DNA of 28,359 nucleotides from Ophiothrix spiculata (GCA_000969725.1 JXSR01S009001.1), one strand, 5' to 3'; shown: positions 9,591 to 20,807, counted from the stretch's first letter. Numbers and translations: made by a program. The notes: a model not told the origin generated them from the letters alone.

Positions 9591-11364
9591 GTCGGTGATA
9601 GTAACTGTGCAGTACCTGAACCATTGTGGTATAAATCTTCAGGCTCTAGGAATCTAGTTGTGTATACAGTATTTACATACACTAAGTGCAGACTATAATG
9701 GTACTAAGAAAGTAATATAGTGTAACAATGGTTATACATAAGCTGGCATGCAAGCAAGTATATGACTGAAATGAAATATGATTTACAATATATTTACAGA
9801 ATTTTAAAAAAACAGGAGTGGAACACTCATAAATTCCTGTATAACATCAACAGCGACAAAACCACCAATCCAGATTTATCTGTTTGAATCTGATCAGTGT
9901 GAAAATTGCTTATAATACCTTGGTTTTTGATGAGTACAAGATAAAATTGAGTGTTCACATATATATACAAATAATACTACCAATACATCAATTTTACTGT
10001 CAGTAGAAATTGGTCCTCTTTTACCAAAGTTTGTGAGACTCGTGCAATTGAACTGATGAAGATTTCATCTTGATAATACCAAAACCAGTTCACATTCTTA
10101 CAAGATAATAGGTCTAAACAGAGTACACATAGAAGCTCAAACCACCATACTTTTTATGGTAAACCTTTAAGAATATAATTGATAAACATCATTATCAAAA
10201 TGTAGCTAGGTCCAGCGTTTCTAAAACAAATAACTGATGCACTGTGGATGTAGTAATGCCATTTCTTGCCAAAATAGTCCAACATGTGCAATCTGGTTCC
10301 AAACAAATGACCACATCAATAGTGGTTCCACTGATCACATGTATTAATACAAGGCATATTTCACAAGAGAATGTACCAATACCATAGAAGACTATGGAAA
10401 ACACATTTTCCTAAATATTTTTTCTTTGGCATTTACATTGGACATGATTTGTTGTTTAAAATTGACATATTTGTAGAAGACTTAGTTGGCAAAATTTGAG
10501 CAAAAATCATTTAATGGTTTTCAAGTTATGACACATGGTACCATGCTAATGTTACATTGTTTGATGGACACCAATTCCCATTTTTGTCCATCAAACATAA
10601 CATTCGCCTGAAAAACACTATTTTGTTTGTAAACAAAGACATATACTTGAGATATTCTGGAAATTGGTTTCAAATGATTAATTTTGTTGATATACATAAT
10701 CTGTGGAAAAATCATCATCTTGACTGCCAATGTTACATGTTGATGGCAATGCACTGTCCATCACAAAAGAGGCTTTTGCAATGATACACGCTGCTTATTT
10801 TGAAAATGCAAGCATAAATAAAGTAAATTTTGATGTACTATGTCCATGTAAAAGACTATATGGGACACTGACCAAGTATTATACTTCAAATCACTTAAAA
10901 TCTCATTTTCATGCAAAAATGGGAATAAATGGTACCCTCTATCATGAGATATGCCACAATGAATGTACATACACAAAAATCAGACCAAAAATAGTGAATG
11001 ACCTTCTTGTCTATTATGAGACTCTTACCAAAACCATATTGGCATGTAGTGTTAACTTTTGCTCTATTTACATTTAAGAGCACTAAAAGTACCATAGAAA
11101 CTATTCACTATAGATTTAACATGTGGTAAAAATGCCATCCTATTTGTTTGGAACCAATGGCTCAAGTGTCCTTCACAACAAGAGAGTTGCATAAATTATA
11201 ACATATCTCTTCCACACATCATGCTGTATGAATCAAACTCTTCCACATGGTCCTTCTGCTGGTCTCAAAGTCTCTGTCACAGTTGTCGCTACTTCACTAC
11301 CTTGTGTATCCATCTTCAATGGTCTGAATCATTTGTTGAACTATTTTCCTTTTCCTACACTACG

Positions 11365-11724
11365 GCCCGGGGGGGTACTCAAAAAAAATTTGGTAGGTAT
11401 GTGAGATCCGCGATATTGAACATAGGGTCTTGCAGAACGGATTTTGTTCAAAAAGAGGGTCTATGGAACTGATGTTTTCCCGAATTGAGGTCTCAGGAAC
11501 TGCTTTTTTCCCATAAAAATACGACTATTTGAGCTAAAAATCGCTCAAAATTAGCTTGAAAACATGATATAATACATTTTTGAATCATTTTCTTTGAAAA
11601 TGGGGTCTTCGGAATAATCTTGAAAAGAGCATCTTGGGGAGCGGAAGAGGAGGCTTGAAAAGGGGGTCTCGAGGGCGGCACATGCCTGTACCTTCCGTCA
11701 ATGTAAGTACCCCCCCCCCCGGGC
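11365..11724. mobile_element. Inverted-repeat element with GCCCGGGGGGGTAC ends
   Basis: 360 bp between GCCCGGGGGGGTAC (left) and GTACCCCCCCCCCGGGC (right), flanked by ACTACG on both sides (11359-11364 and 11725-11730), or CACTACG if the shared C is counted. The interior carries repeated phrases of the type GGGTCT..GGAACTGA. Short open frames across it are artefacts. The 6-7 bp duplication does not identify a superfamily. Confidence 0.75.
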
Positions 11725-12987
11725 ACTACGCAATCCGAAGGGGTATACATCGATTGTCAAGTGGAATTTTAAATCCTTTAACTGACTACATCCGGCATCA
11801 GTATACAAAGCAAAAGAATCACTACTACTGGAAGAATATGTCAAGCATTTCCACTATTACAAAGAGTGTACCAATTCCAACAACAAGCATGCTTTAACAT
11901 CCAACATATTTTACAAAACACATCAAAAGTACCAAAATATAGTATTTTCTCCAAAATATGTAAATGACAACGTCTCCAATGTCATCAACTTTTTCCAACA
12001 ATAAATTGTAATCAATTCTCAAAACAAAAATGAGCGAATTCAAACATTTTTGGCATGCTTGATAAAGCAAAATTGTGGTTCTCTTTCCCAAGCAAAGTGT
12101 AGGTGATATTTTCTTTAATAATGCAAATAACATTACGCTTAACTAAAAGTGCCTGCAACTAACTCAAAATGCTGTGCATGAATCAGGATCATTTAGTGTA
12201 ATTTTCAACAACTAAATTTGCCCACTTTCAGTGTAACATCACTATTTTATTGTGCACTGATACTCTAAATTGATGTGAAAAAGAAAACTGTTGCAGAAAC
12301 AAAAACTTGTTGCATAGGTGACATTGAGACTATGTGCCATTTTTACATTATGTTATACTAGGAGATGTCAATATGTGCTGAAGACGCGACTCCATTTACT
12401 AAAAAATTCTGAAAGTTCAGACTTATACATACTTAAAGGAAAGGAACTTTTTGATAGTTTTCAAAATAAAATAGGTACAAGTTGGAACAATAAACTAAAT
12501 ACCAGAAGATTTTGTTTTAATCATACTGGATAAAATCCAATTCATTTCATGGAAGCAAGAGGATCACATCAGACTTTTGTGTAGGCCTATATTTTGGAGA
12601 GAAGTCAAAATCCCACATCTTCCCAACCAATATATTTTATGAGGGAAATATCTTGCTTTTGATATGATATGGCTTCAAATCTCTTGTCTTTATATGAGAC
12701 ACATTTTTGGGAAACTTTTAAAATACCTTAACATTTTATAGGAAGGATTAGGGTTAAGATTAGAGTTAGGGAGAAGGGCTGGGTATTAGAATTTAAATGG
12801 CAGGTATTCTAAACAAATTCTGTCTTTCAAATTCTGCAATCCATAAATTACACCTTAAATTTCTTGCGTCTGAGAAATGAATTGCATTTTATCAAAAGAT
12901 AGATAGCTATAAAGTAAATGGAGCCTGTCTTCAATTGTCCCTGATCATTGACAAGTCCTTAATTCCACCCTATGCAGTGACTTTTAC

Positions 12988-13053
12988 CATATAAAAAAGC
13001 GTGAAGATCCAAGTCATCAAAAGAGTATGTCGGTGTGTATGGGTTATCGTCTG
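12988..13053 (-). CDS. SORBS: SORBS-like gene, exon after SoHo (DDNPYTPTY segment)
   Basis: Seen: acceptor TTGCTTCTCTCAG, donor G|GTAAAAG; 66 bp, phase 1 in and out, 21 whole codons with no stop, including DDNPYTPTYSFDDLDL and ending HAFLY. The previous exon's G plus CA gives Ala. Known: vertebrate SORBS proteins carry a D/N/P/Y/T-rich stretch (an 'NTPYTY'-like motif) just after SoHo, so composition and position fit. The acceptor is a NAGNAG site (CAGCAG): using the inner AG ends the exon at 13050, drops one Ala and keeps frame. The flanking introns are 7.3 kb and 3.9 kb. Because it is 1-1 symmetric it may be a cassette exon. Confidence 0.82.
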
Positions 13054-14015
13054 CTGAGAGAAGCAATGTACACGAAAGAACAATATGGATGAAATGATGT
13101 AAATGCCTATGTCATTCAGAGTTATCTACAATTGCTCTTGAAGATACTAAAGTAAAAACCTTAGCAAACTGTTATAGAAGCACAGAAGTGATGACACCAC
13201 ATTTGTTTTTTTCATTTTAGCATTTAGGATATCATGTATTGATGGAACATTATGAAAAACACCGGGGGGGTAGGAACTTGCCTCTTTGAAATTTGAAAAG
13301 CCACCCATCCAAATTCCAAATACCAATGACCCATCAATATACCAAATCAAATACAAATACTGAAATGAAAAAAACATAATGGAACTCTTTTGTTAATAGC
13401 AAAATTTGAAGGTATTCTGGTTCAAAAATCTGAACTAAATAAGTCACAATCACTAGACTCTGTTCTGTTGATGCCACCATTTGTTACTTTGATCAACTGA
13501 AAAGCTTAAATGTCAATATTGATTACAAGTGCAAATGGTGACATGTTTGAATCACAGAAACTCTGAAAGAAAACAGTTTAAGTTTTGTTCATTGCATATT
13601 GGCATTGATGTTTGATATGTATTATAATAAGTTTACATGTGTGAGGCCTAAAATAAAGCTGTTTGACTGGCATAACCCGAGGGACCCTATATTCTGGTCA
13701 AAAAATAAAAAATATGAGCCCAAAAAGCAGCAAAATTAGTGAATAGGGTGCTTTTTTGAAAAATCAATAAAAAGAACCACCAAAATAGCCTTTGTATTGG
13801 AGCATAAGATTAGAATTCCTGATTTCTTTTCTCACAAAGTAAGGGCTAAGAGTAAATTGTACAATTGTGTTGGGAGTGGCCAGGTTCTCTTTCTCTTTTT
13901 CTTGCTATCTTATCTATTTTCGGCATCTTTTCAAAGATGCATTGGCCAGCATGCATAGATTAGCCATTTCTGGCTATCCAGGTTGGTACTTTTGTATGAG
14001 CTTGGAAGAGACCAT

Positions 14016-14215
14016 GGGGCCGTATTCTCGAACGATGTTTAACGCTAATCAGTGTTTAAATCACGATTTAAACGATGGTTAAAATAAACGTAATTCTCGA
14101 AAAGTAACTAAATATAATCATCGTTTAAATTCTAACCACCTGTCTTTAAACATCCCTAAAATGCGTTTAAAACTAAACTAGGTCAGGGGGTAGTTTAGGG
14201 TGTGTTTAAATTTTA
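14016..14215. repeat. Partial MITE with GGGGCCGTATTCTCGAA start
   Basis: The left end resembles that at 20808. The interior repeats GTTTAAA and its reverse in several contexts (ATCATCGTTTAAA, GATTTAAACGATGG). The matching right end was not found before the N gap at 14568, so the end given is approximate. Confidence 0.45.
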
Positions 14216-14567
14216 TTTTCATTATGTGTCCGACAACGTTTTTTGTTGTTTTAAGCTTTAAAAGTGTAATAATACTAATAAAGAATGCTTGAAAATTACA
14301 ATATGATGACATCGACATGACAATGACAAACAAATCACTCAAAATCTGTGCTTTTTGATAAAATATACCTTGAATTATCATTGTAAACATGGTAGCTGTG
14401 TGCAAGCTATTATAGCGTAGGTCTATCTTCACGTACTCAATACACAGGCATTACTTGATAAATAATATAAGCCGTGTAACTGATGAAGCGAAGAAATCTT
14501 TATTGACTAGGGACCTTCTACTAATACAAATAGTTTTAGGTCACTAGTGCATATCTTTTACATGCAC

Positions 14568-14617
14568 NNNNNNNNNNNNNNNNNNNNNNNNNNNNNNNNN
14601 NNNNNNNNNNNNNNNNN
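14568..14617. other. Assembly gap (50 N)
   Basis: Fifty consecutive N. A round number, so probably a scaffold gap of unknown true length; sequence inside the longest intron is missing here. The open frame that spans it has no meaning. Confidence 0.97.
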
Positions 14618-14761
14618 AACTAAATCTAAATATTTCATGAAAGTAATTGAAACTATATGCTACCACTTCAAAATGGCACAATTCAAGGCCTTGTCCTTGT
14701 GTGAAACCACCCACACAAAGATCAAAACAGAACTACACTATTGTTTGAATCTATAATGGAG

Positions 14762-15421
14762 CAAACTACACGGGCTTGGAATGTACCATCCATGTAGATT
14801 CCTTGGATATATTTTGTACATCTATGTACATCCAACTTGATACGTTCGTGCACCTAACACAATGGGAGTGCGTGCATGTATTGGATGCGTAGGTACTACC
14901 ATAAGGCCAAAACAAAAATATTGTTTGTTTGTCCATAACAGCCTCTGAAAAGGTAGGGTCGGTAGGTCGGCTTTTTTTTTTTTTAATTCTTTTTGTAGTA
15001 AATGTACATGAAACTCACCTTAAGAATTGAAAAATTTAACAAGAAATAAATTTAATGAACAATATTCTGGTGATTCTTAAGAGGTCTTCTACATTGGAAA
15101 ATACAGTTCATGTCATTTCATATCATATTTTTATGATTTGAAGTCTTTCTCTGTGAATTTTTATACCTTTTTGTATGAAAAATCCTCAAATAAGAGTTGG
15201 AATATAAAAAAAAACAACTTTATAAAGCACACGGTCGGGCCAAATTTTGACGGTCGGTCGGGCGAGGACAAACAAACAATTTTTTTTTTGGCCTAAGTGG
15301 AAACATATACGCGCAGTTGAATAGCAGCTTGAATCCACATCTGGCTGACACATTGTTGTGTAGACACAATTTCTACTTCTGGAATGTACATGGATGTACA
15401 TTCCAAGCTTTGTGTAGTTTG
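14762..15421. mobile_element. Outer TIR element (host of a nested element)
   Basis: Left CAAACTACAC..GCTTGGAATGTAC and right, reversed, CAAACTACAC..GCTTGGAATGTAC, followed in both by ATCCATGTA(G/C)ATTCC. It contains the unrelated inverted-repeat element 14903-15295. No coding content. Confidence 0.7.
14903..15295. mobile_element. Nested TIR element with AGGCCAAAA ends
   Basis: Left AAGGCCAAAACAAAAATATT then GTTTGTTTGTCC; right, reversed, TAGGCCAAAAAAAAAATT then GTTTGTTTGTCC. Subterminal GTCGGTAGGTCGG and CGGTCGGTCGGGCG also mirror each other. 393 bp. Confidence 0.75.
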
Positions 15422-15802
15422 TCCCAATGTAAGACTAGTAATAGACAAGTTCTCAAATAAAAAGCAAGTAAATATCACAACATGTCCACTACATGAATAT
15501 AGTCCAATAGCCAAGGGCGAGATAAGAAACCAACATTTGTTGAAATGGCCATGTTTTACAACAAAATATGTCAAAACAAAGGTTTTGCCCATGTTTTACT
15601 ATATGTCAAAATCAGGTTTTGTGCAAAGCAAAGATTACAAAATCAATATTACTTTTTTTTTTAATTTTCTTTTTTTTTTTTTTTAATGGAAAGGTACCTA
15701 TGTTGATTTTTCTTCAAAAACAAGCATTTTTTCCAAAAAATAAAATAAAATGAGTATATCTTTAAAAACAACCATTTTCTTAAAATTGGTGATGAACTAA
15801 GG

Positions 15803-15903
15803 CTTCTGATATTACAGAAATTTACGTACCTCTGGAGTACTTTCGGATGTGTTACATCCATCACCAGCTGAAGTTCCTTCCATAAATTTCTGTAGTTCAG
15901 AAG
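15803..15903. repeat. Short inverted repeat
   Basis: CTTCTGATATTACAGAAATT pairs with AATTTCTGTAGTTCAGAAG at the other end, with a GGATGTGTTACATCC hairpin between. A splice-like acceptor and donor on the minus strand fall in the arms (see rejected items). Confidence 0.55.
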
Positions 15904-17313
15904 TCTAATCTCTAGCCTCCATTTTTCCGTTTTACAAACTTAAAATTCTATTTTTCACATATTCTAGTTTCCACAATTGTCCATGTTACAAAATATCATG
16001 CATGTGTTAATTTTGTATGCCTTACTTCGGTAGCCCGGTCAGCCTTGGTAAAATGGTGCAGTCGTAGGCAAAATAGTAGCGAGAAAGACTGCGGAGATAG
16101 GCAGGCTACAGTAAAAAATGTTGCTTTCATGCTTGATAATGGTATTAATTACTTAAATATTGAATTTAGACATTTTGGTATTTGCTTATCTAAATTACTA
16201 CTGATTTTAAGAGTTTTTTCATTAGAATTACATGATTTTCAATTGTTATTTCCTCAGCATTAGATAATTTTCCATTTTCGGTGTTACACATGCCATTTCC
16301 GCAATTATTGTCAGTTTTCTGTATCGCAAAAAATAGAGGCATTGATCTAATCCATCACCAATTTTAGTGTCTACCACTATGATGAATCTCCACTTTTATG
16401 AACCAATTTCTTTGTTCTTATTTCTATAGTAGAGTGAACACATTGTGATATAAATAAAACATAGATGATTAAAACAGCGCTGACAAAATAAAATGTAACC
16501 CAAATACAGCATGTAAAAGTCTACAAGTTTTAGAAACATAATTAAATCTGAAAACAAAATAATAACAGCATAAGGTGTTCCCCAAGGATCTATCCATGGT
16601 CCTGGTTCTTTTTATTAAGCAATATAACTTCTAAGATCTCATCAAGTGTTGACATATTCTGTAAAGCATTACTATGTAACAAATCTCAATTCCAGCTTAA
16701 AACTGAGGAGGAACATAGAATATTGGTATGAATAAATAATATCAATGGATCTGTATTTCTTGATTTTGCTATCTTTTTGCTACAGATGGGCATGTTGTAA
16801 TGGTATAATACAAGCATTTAAGCATGAAAATGATGAATACATGGGTCTTAATTGTAATGAAACTATTTAATAATCATCATGATTTTTAATGTATATTTTC
16901 ATTGAGGAAATGGTAAAAGATGAATATGGAATCTAAAAGTAATTAAAATTTTTGTAACCAATCATATAAAAACCCTGCAAAATAAACTGTTGAATTAATG
17001 GTGTTATGTAAAATACCATGCACAAGGAAAAAATTAATTTGATGGCAGGGCAGGGAACATATTATTACCTCACCATGCTGTATATTTGTCTCAGATATAA
17101 AAACAACATTTGCCGACTCAAATGTACAAGCGAAAATTAAAATTATTGGTTATGATAAGAGTAAACATTAACATGAAAACATTGAACACTGATTCTGTAT
17201 AAGATGAAATATAGTAAGAATTTGTAACATTGTATGTGGATCCAAAGGTGATCATATGTGAGACCAAAAACGAATGAAAAAACAATACCTGTTTGAATGT
17301 ATATCCTTTTTGA

Positions 17314-17560
17314 GACCATACCTATTTACTAGTTTGGAACTCTCTTCCAATCAGTCTCCGCAACTCTTCCAACTTGCACTTCAAACATGGGTTAAAAACA
17401 TACCTTTTTAAGCAAGCATTTCCTGGTTCATAAGTTGTTTTTTTGTGATGTCTTTATTTTAGCGCTTAGAGTTTTTTGTAGATTTTGCACTATATAAATG
17501 TGTTATATTATTATTATCATTTTTATTATTATTTTTTTATTATTATTATTATTATCATAT
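17314..17560 (+). mobile_element. 5'-truncated non-LTR retrotransposon end (RT C-terminus and tail)
   Basis: The frame from about 17314 to TAA at 17431-17433 reads WNSLPISLRNSS then NLH and FKHGLKTYLFKQAF. The W-N-S-L-P...LR...FK..LK..LF pattern is the usual C-terminal end of CR1/Rex-like LINE reverse transcriptases. It is followed by a short 3' UTR with GCGCTTAGA and GCACTATATAAATGTG and an imperfect (TTA)n tail to about 17556. Flanks on both sides contain ATCATATG(TG)AGACCA (17251-17265 and 17553-17567), a possible target duplication with a 2-bp difference. Upstream of 17314 the frame is closed. A dead fragment. Confidence 0.75.
17495..17556 (+). repeat. (TTA)n microsatellite tail
   Basis: Imperfect TTA/TTAT repeats forming the 3' tail of the LINE fragment. 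Confidence 0.85.
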
Positions 17561-18390
17561 GAGACCACATCCAAAGGGGATGCCATAAAAACAGAGCACA
17601 CATGTACCTGTACAGCATTTGAACAATCTTAAGGAGTCCTTTGGGTCTTGGAAGCATTTTAATAGCATTTACACATAAAAATCATCATTGTTTCTACCCT
17701 ATCAGACACTGAAAGGTAAAATTTGATATCCTGACTGAGACTAGCAGAGTACTAGGTCCATTTTGATACCCTTTATTGCAGATCTCCAGTCCTGTGCAAG
17801 TCTCACATTTTTGGCATGCAAGAGGTTACCAAAGGAACTCGCATACAGCAATTTGAAATTCTTGATTTTCTGATTGCTTATTGGATATAAAAAGTGTACA
17901 AATGCAATATATTTCATCTTACACAGAGTTACAGAATTAGCACAACAATCACCTACACAAACATACAGACTAACAAACAAACAAACAATAACCTTTCAAC
18001 ATCTGCATGTATTTATTGTCTTCGTCTGTTGAGAAGAAGAAAAATACAACAAGGAAATGCTTGGGTTAGTTGGGAATATTAGTAACAATTATGAGTCCAT
18101 TACATGAATTAACATTCATATGCACAGCCAGATTCTGAAACTTTGGTAACCTAGAGGGTACTGCAAAAGGAGGGTACTGTGAAGTTGTTTAGAATTGCTC
18201 AAGATATGGGGAAAAGTAAGAGGACCTATATGACCTGTGTGGAATGCAAAATTGTGGAAAACAATAAGTAGGTTTGAATTTTTGGACAAGTAAGTATTTT
18301 CCCTTTATTTGGGGAAAATTTCTGGTTTGGGAATTAAAGGGAAGATAAATCAGTTCGATCTCAGTTCTTATATAGTCCTTTATTGTTCTT

Positions 18391-18560
18391 CTTGTGGTGA
18401 AGTGGCTTGAGCATTGGACTCATAACAAAGAGGATGTAGGTTCAAGTCCCAGACGGGCCATCCCCAGTGCTAAATCCATGAGCAAGATTCGTTATGCACT
18501 TGTTTCTTCCCATCAAAGTGACACAAATGGGTACCAGTACAAAATAAGTACTGAAAAGGT
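18391..18560 (+). mobile_element. tRNA-derived SINE-like sequence
   Basis: GTGGTGAAGTGGCTTGAGCA resembles an RNA polymerase III A box (18403-18417) and GGTTCAAGTCC a B box (18439-18449), 22 bp apart, as in tRNA-derived SINE heads. The would-be anticodon arm (CTCATAA loop) does not pair, so it is not a tRNA gene. The 3' body (GACACAAATGGGTACCAGTA) ends indistinctly, so its right boundary is approximate. Confidence 0.6.
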
Positions 18561-18716
18561 AAACATAACTTGTTTGTCAGAGAAAAGTGACAATCCCCCA
18601 ACATAATAACATGCAAAGTATAGTGGAGTCTAACTCACATGCTATGAAAATTTAGAAGAGCACCACAGCCTTTAGTATGTAAGCCTCGGTTTTAACTTTG
18701 TCTTTATCTTATGATA

Positions 18717-19041
18717 TGGTTACATAACCACCGATCGGCGACTGTTGTCTGGTAATTGGAAGCCACCACAACGCCACAACATCGGTATGACACCGGTGAA
18801 TGCTGGCATTGCTCTGTCAGTCACCAGTCGGTGACCAGTGGTTATGTGACCATAACTGAGAGCATCACATACAAGCCGAAAGGTTTGAACTCTGAATTCA
18901 ATTCTTGAAGCATGCTTCCAACGTCTCTACAGTTCAGGACACCAGTCAGTCACCGACCGATGCCAGGCCAGTGTACACTGAATTTCTACCTGGTATGACG
19001 CCGTAACCACATCGTAACCTCACCGCAAGGCTATGTGACCA
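18717..19041. repeat. GC-rich element with TGGTNACATAACCAC inverted ends
   Basis: TGGTTACATAACCACCG at 18717 is mirrored by GTGGTTATGTGACCA ending at 18852 and, more weakly, by GCTATGTGACCA ending at 19041. The interior is about half G+C, in strong contrast to its surroundings, with many CACCGG/CAGTCGGTGACC words. Probably a TIR element, perhaps two fused copies; no ORF. Confidence 0.55.
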
Positions 19042-19180
19042 GGGTATCACTTTACGGAAAAATATTTCTGACATATGAGATCTTATTAAGGGCTAGGACA
19101 GGTAGATTTATCTTTTTTCTAAGTTTTGCATGATTAACATGGACAGAACCTGGCTGCTTTATTTATAAAATGATGTAAAC

Positions 19181-19249
19181 TCACATCTATCCCACAATGC
19201 AATGTAATTATACCTCACATCTACCCCATAATGCAATGTGATTATACCT
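19181..19249 (+). repeat. 34-bp tandem duplication
   Basis: TCACATCTATCCCACAATGC.. repeats once with few changes (TCACATCTACCCCATAATGC..). Simple local duplication. Confidence 0.85.
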
Positions 19250-19424
19250 AAACTCAAAGACAATATGAAGCATTCCATACATGAGGACTCATTGCTATGT
19301 GAATGACCATATTTATCTTCTAAATTGTTTTTTTTTTAAATTATGGATTATTCAAATTGATATGAACAGAATCAAAATGGCTTCTTATATGGAGATAATT
19401 ATACGGAAACATAAACTCACAAAT

Positions 19425-19555
19425 CAACACTTGGAATTGGTAAACACAAAATATAAACTTAAACGCATCATGAAATTATTTAGAAAAAACACACAAACCA
19501 ACACTGGGAATTGGTAAACACAAAATATAAACTTGAACAAAACATGGAATTATTA
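19425..19555 (+). repeat. 74-bp tandem duplication
   Basis: CAACACTTGGAATTGGTAAA.. and CAACACTGGGAATTGGTAAA.. are followed by the same CACAAAATATAAACTT in each copy; offset 74 bp. Confidence 0.85.
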
Positions 19556-20398
19556 AAAATGGTAAAATGTACAATGGTGCGATGGGTTGGATGGTTACGG
19601 AAAAATAAAACTTTCTGAGGTTCATGCGCAAATGAGGCTCAAACAATTTGGTGGAATTAACAAGCAAATTTTTTTACATACATTTGAAGCAAATTATATG
19701 AACTTAAACATGTTATGTTTTGGCAACATGTTACGTTTTTGCAGTTTTAGTAGTGACCTACATGCATTCATATTTTCTCAAGCAATGAATGACGACGTTG
19801 GTAGCAATCATCAAATGACATAGCAACATGATAGCTAAATAATCCTCTGTATGCGGTAGGTTTAAATTTAAATACATGCGATTATGAGTGAATATTGTTT
19901 TTAAATTGATTTGAAATTTTCCACCTTGAACAGGACCATATACAGGATCCAAAATTACAGGAAAACAAGTAGGAAAGTATTAAACACTCTTAAGGTTTAA
20001 AGTTAAACATCTCAGACAATAGAACTTTTATTCTTGTTTTCCTCCTGTTTTTTAATGTCCTTTGATAAATGATTTGATATTGATGAAGTTTTGTTCCCAC
20101 ATGCACAACTAATGGGTGGGTTAGGGGGTCACAAGATGGTGGTATGATGGGAGCTGGTATATCTACAATAATACTCATACATATGTCAGACAAATGTACG
20201 ATGGAAGGTCTACTGACTTGCAGTGCATTATGGGAAATAGATCATCTCGGTCATGGAAACAAGAATGAGACGACATGTGGCTACAGAATACAATTTATAC
20301 AATTTCACAAAAAGTTAGGTACAATAAACAAACATTTTAAATTCAATACTATAAATGGAATCTTTAGAGTAGACTCCGACCCATGCATGCAAACTTAC

Positions 20399-20474
20399 CA
20401 TCTTCTTCATCCCTTTTGTGGATAGATTTGAACATTTCCTTGTACCAATCATGTCTGTTGTTCTCTTTCACATG
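20399..20474 (-). CDS. SORBS: SORBS-like gene, SoHo domain exon (C-terminal part of domain)
   Basis: Seen: acceptor TTCCTAACCAG preceded by a T-run, donor G|GTAAGT; 76 bp, phase 0 in, phase 1 out. It encodes 25 residues beginning HVKENNRH and continuing DWYKEMFKSIHKRDEED. The W-Y-K-x-M-F-K-x-I-H block is the diagnostic end of the SoHo domain and directly continues GLRQ from the preceding exon; the linker before the Trp is about the length seen in vertebrate members. The acidic tail leads into the exon at 12988-13053. The 1.7-kb intron between the two SoHo exons holds several inverted-repeat elements. Of all exons in the window this pair is the most secure, because motif, splice sites and phase agree. 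Confidence 0.95.
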
Positions 20475-20605
20475 CTGGTTAGGAAAAAAAAATATTTTTG
20501 ACAGAGTGTTATTATCTGAGAGTTATGCAACTGATAAATTGCAGTGCCTTGATTATAGTGGTTTATACACAACAGTTAACCCAATACTGTAAAAGGACTA
20601 ATCTT

Positions 20606-20668
20606 CGCTAGGGATTTAATTTAGCTAATTTCGCTAGACTGCAAATTCGCTAAATTAAATCCCTCGCT
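20606..20668. repeat. Hairpin with CGCTAGGGATTTAATTTAGC arms
   Basis: CGCTAGGGATTTAATTTAGC pairs with GCTAAATTAAATCCCTCGC; the loop includes another TTCGCTAG. A related fragment, CTCGCCAAATTAAATC, follows near 20728. Confidence 0.65.
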
Positions 20669-20807
20669 AAAATTTTATTTAACATTGAAACTAATGTAAA
20701 ATGTTCTAAAATAGTGAACAATTTGTCCTCGCCAAATTAAATCTTTTTAACAGTACCCAAAAAACAACAGAAAACTCACTGAAGTCCAAAAAGGGGTGCA
20801 AAGTCCT

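Larger units (their letters stand above)
9056..12987 (-). other. Intron between the DDNPYTPTY exon and the S/Q-rich exon
   Basis: 3.9 kb. 9590-10140 AT-rich, nothing recognised. 10140-11340 has slightly coding-like composition and several overlapping open frames plus a hairpin (TGTTTGATGGACA / TGTCCATCAAACA near 10557-10598), but no domain and no consistent splice frame. 11725-12987 AT-rich, with a short TTAGGG-like stretch near 12747-12771. Confidence 0.6.
13054..20398 (-). other. Long intron after the SoHo exons
   Basis: 7.3 kb with the N gap. 13054-14015 has only a C/G-run fragment near 13261 (CACCGGGGGGGTAGG) and plain sequence. 15422-15800 holds a local duplication of CCATGTTTTAC..ATATGTCAAAA (15551 and 15590) and poly-T. 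15904-17300 and 17570-18390 show no supported exon or element. 19560-20390 nothing recognised. Named elements are listed separately. A small missed exon cannot be excluded. Confidence 0.6.

Noticed and set aside
10730-11077. Longest open frame (115 codons, plus strand)
   Set aside because: Composition is that of AT-rich non-coding DNA, overlaps open frames on the other strand, no domain, no splice or start context.
12747-12771. Interstitial telomere repeat
   Set aside because: Only about three degenerate TTAGGG-like words; too short to support.
14547-14756. Open frame across the N gap
   Set aside because: Spans 50 unknown bases; frame is meaningless.
15824-15885. Minus-strand exon candidate with CTACAG acceptor and GTACGT donor (GTSAGDGCNTSESTPE)
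   Set aside because: Phase 0 at entry does not follow the phase-1 exon at 20399-20474, and both splice-like sites fall in the arms of an inverted repeat (15803-15903).
16021-16100. Minus-strand exon candidate before GTAAGG near 16020
   Set aside because: Several possible acceptors but no frame consistent with neighbouring exons and no motif.
17741-17980. Minus-strand open frame ending DWRSAIKGIKMDLVLC
   Set aside because: No domain, no consistent splice phase with the SORBS-like gene, background composition.
18391-18460. tRNA gene with CAT anticodon
   Set aside because: A and B boxes are present but the anticodon and acceptor stems do not pair; a tRNA-derived SINE fits better.
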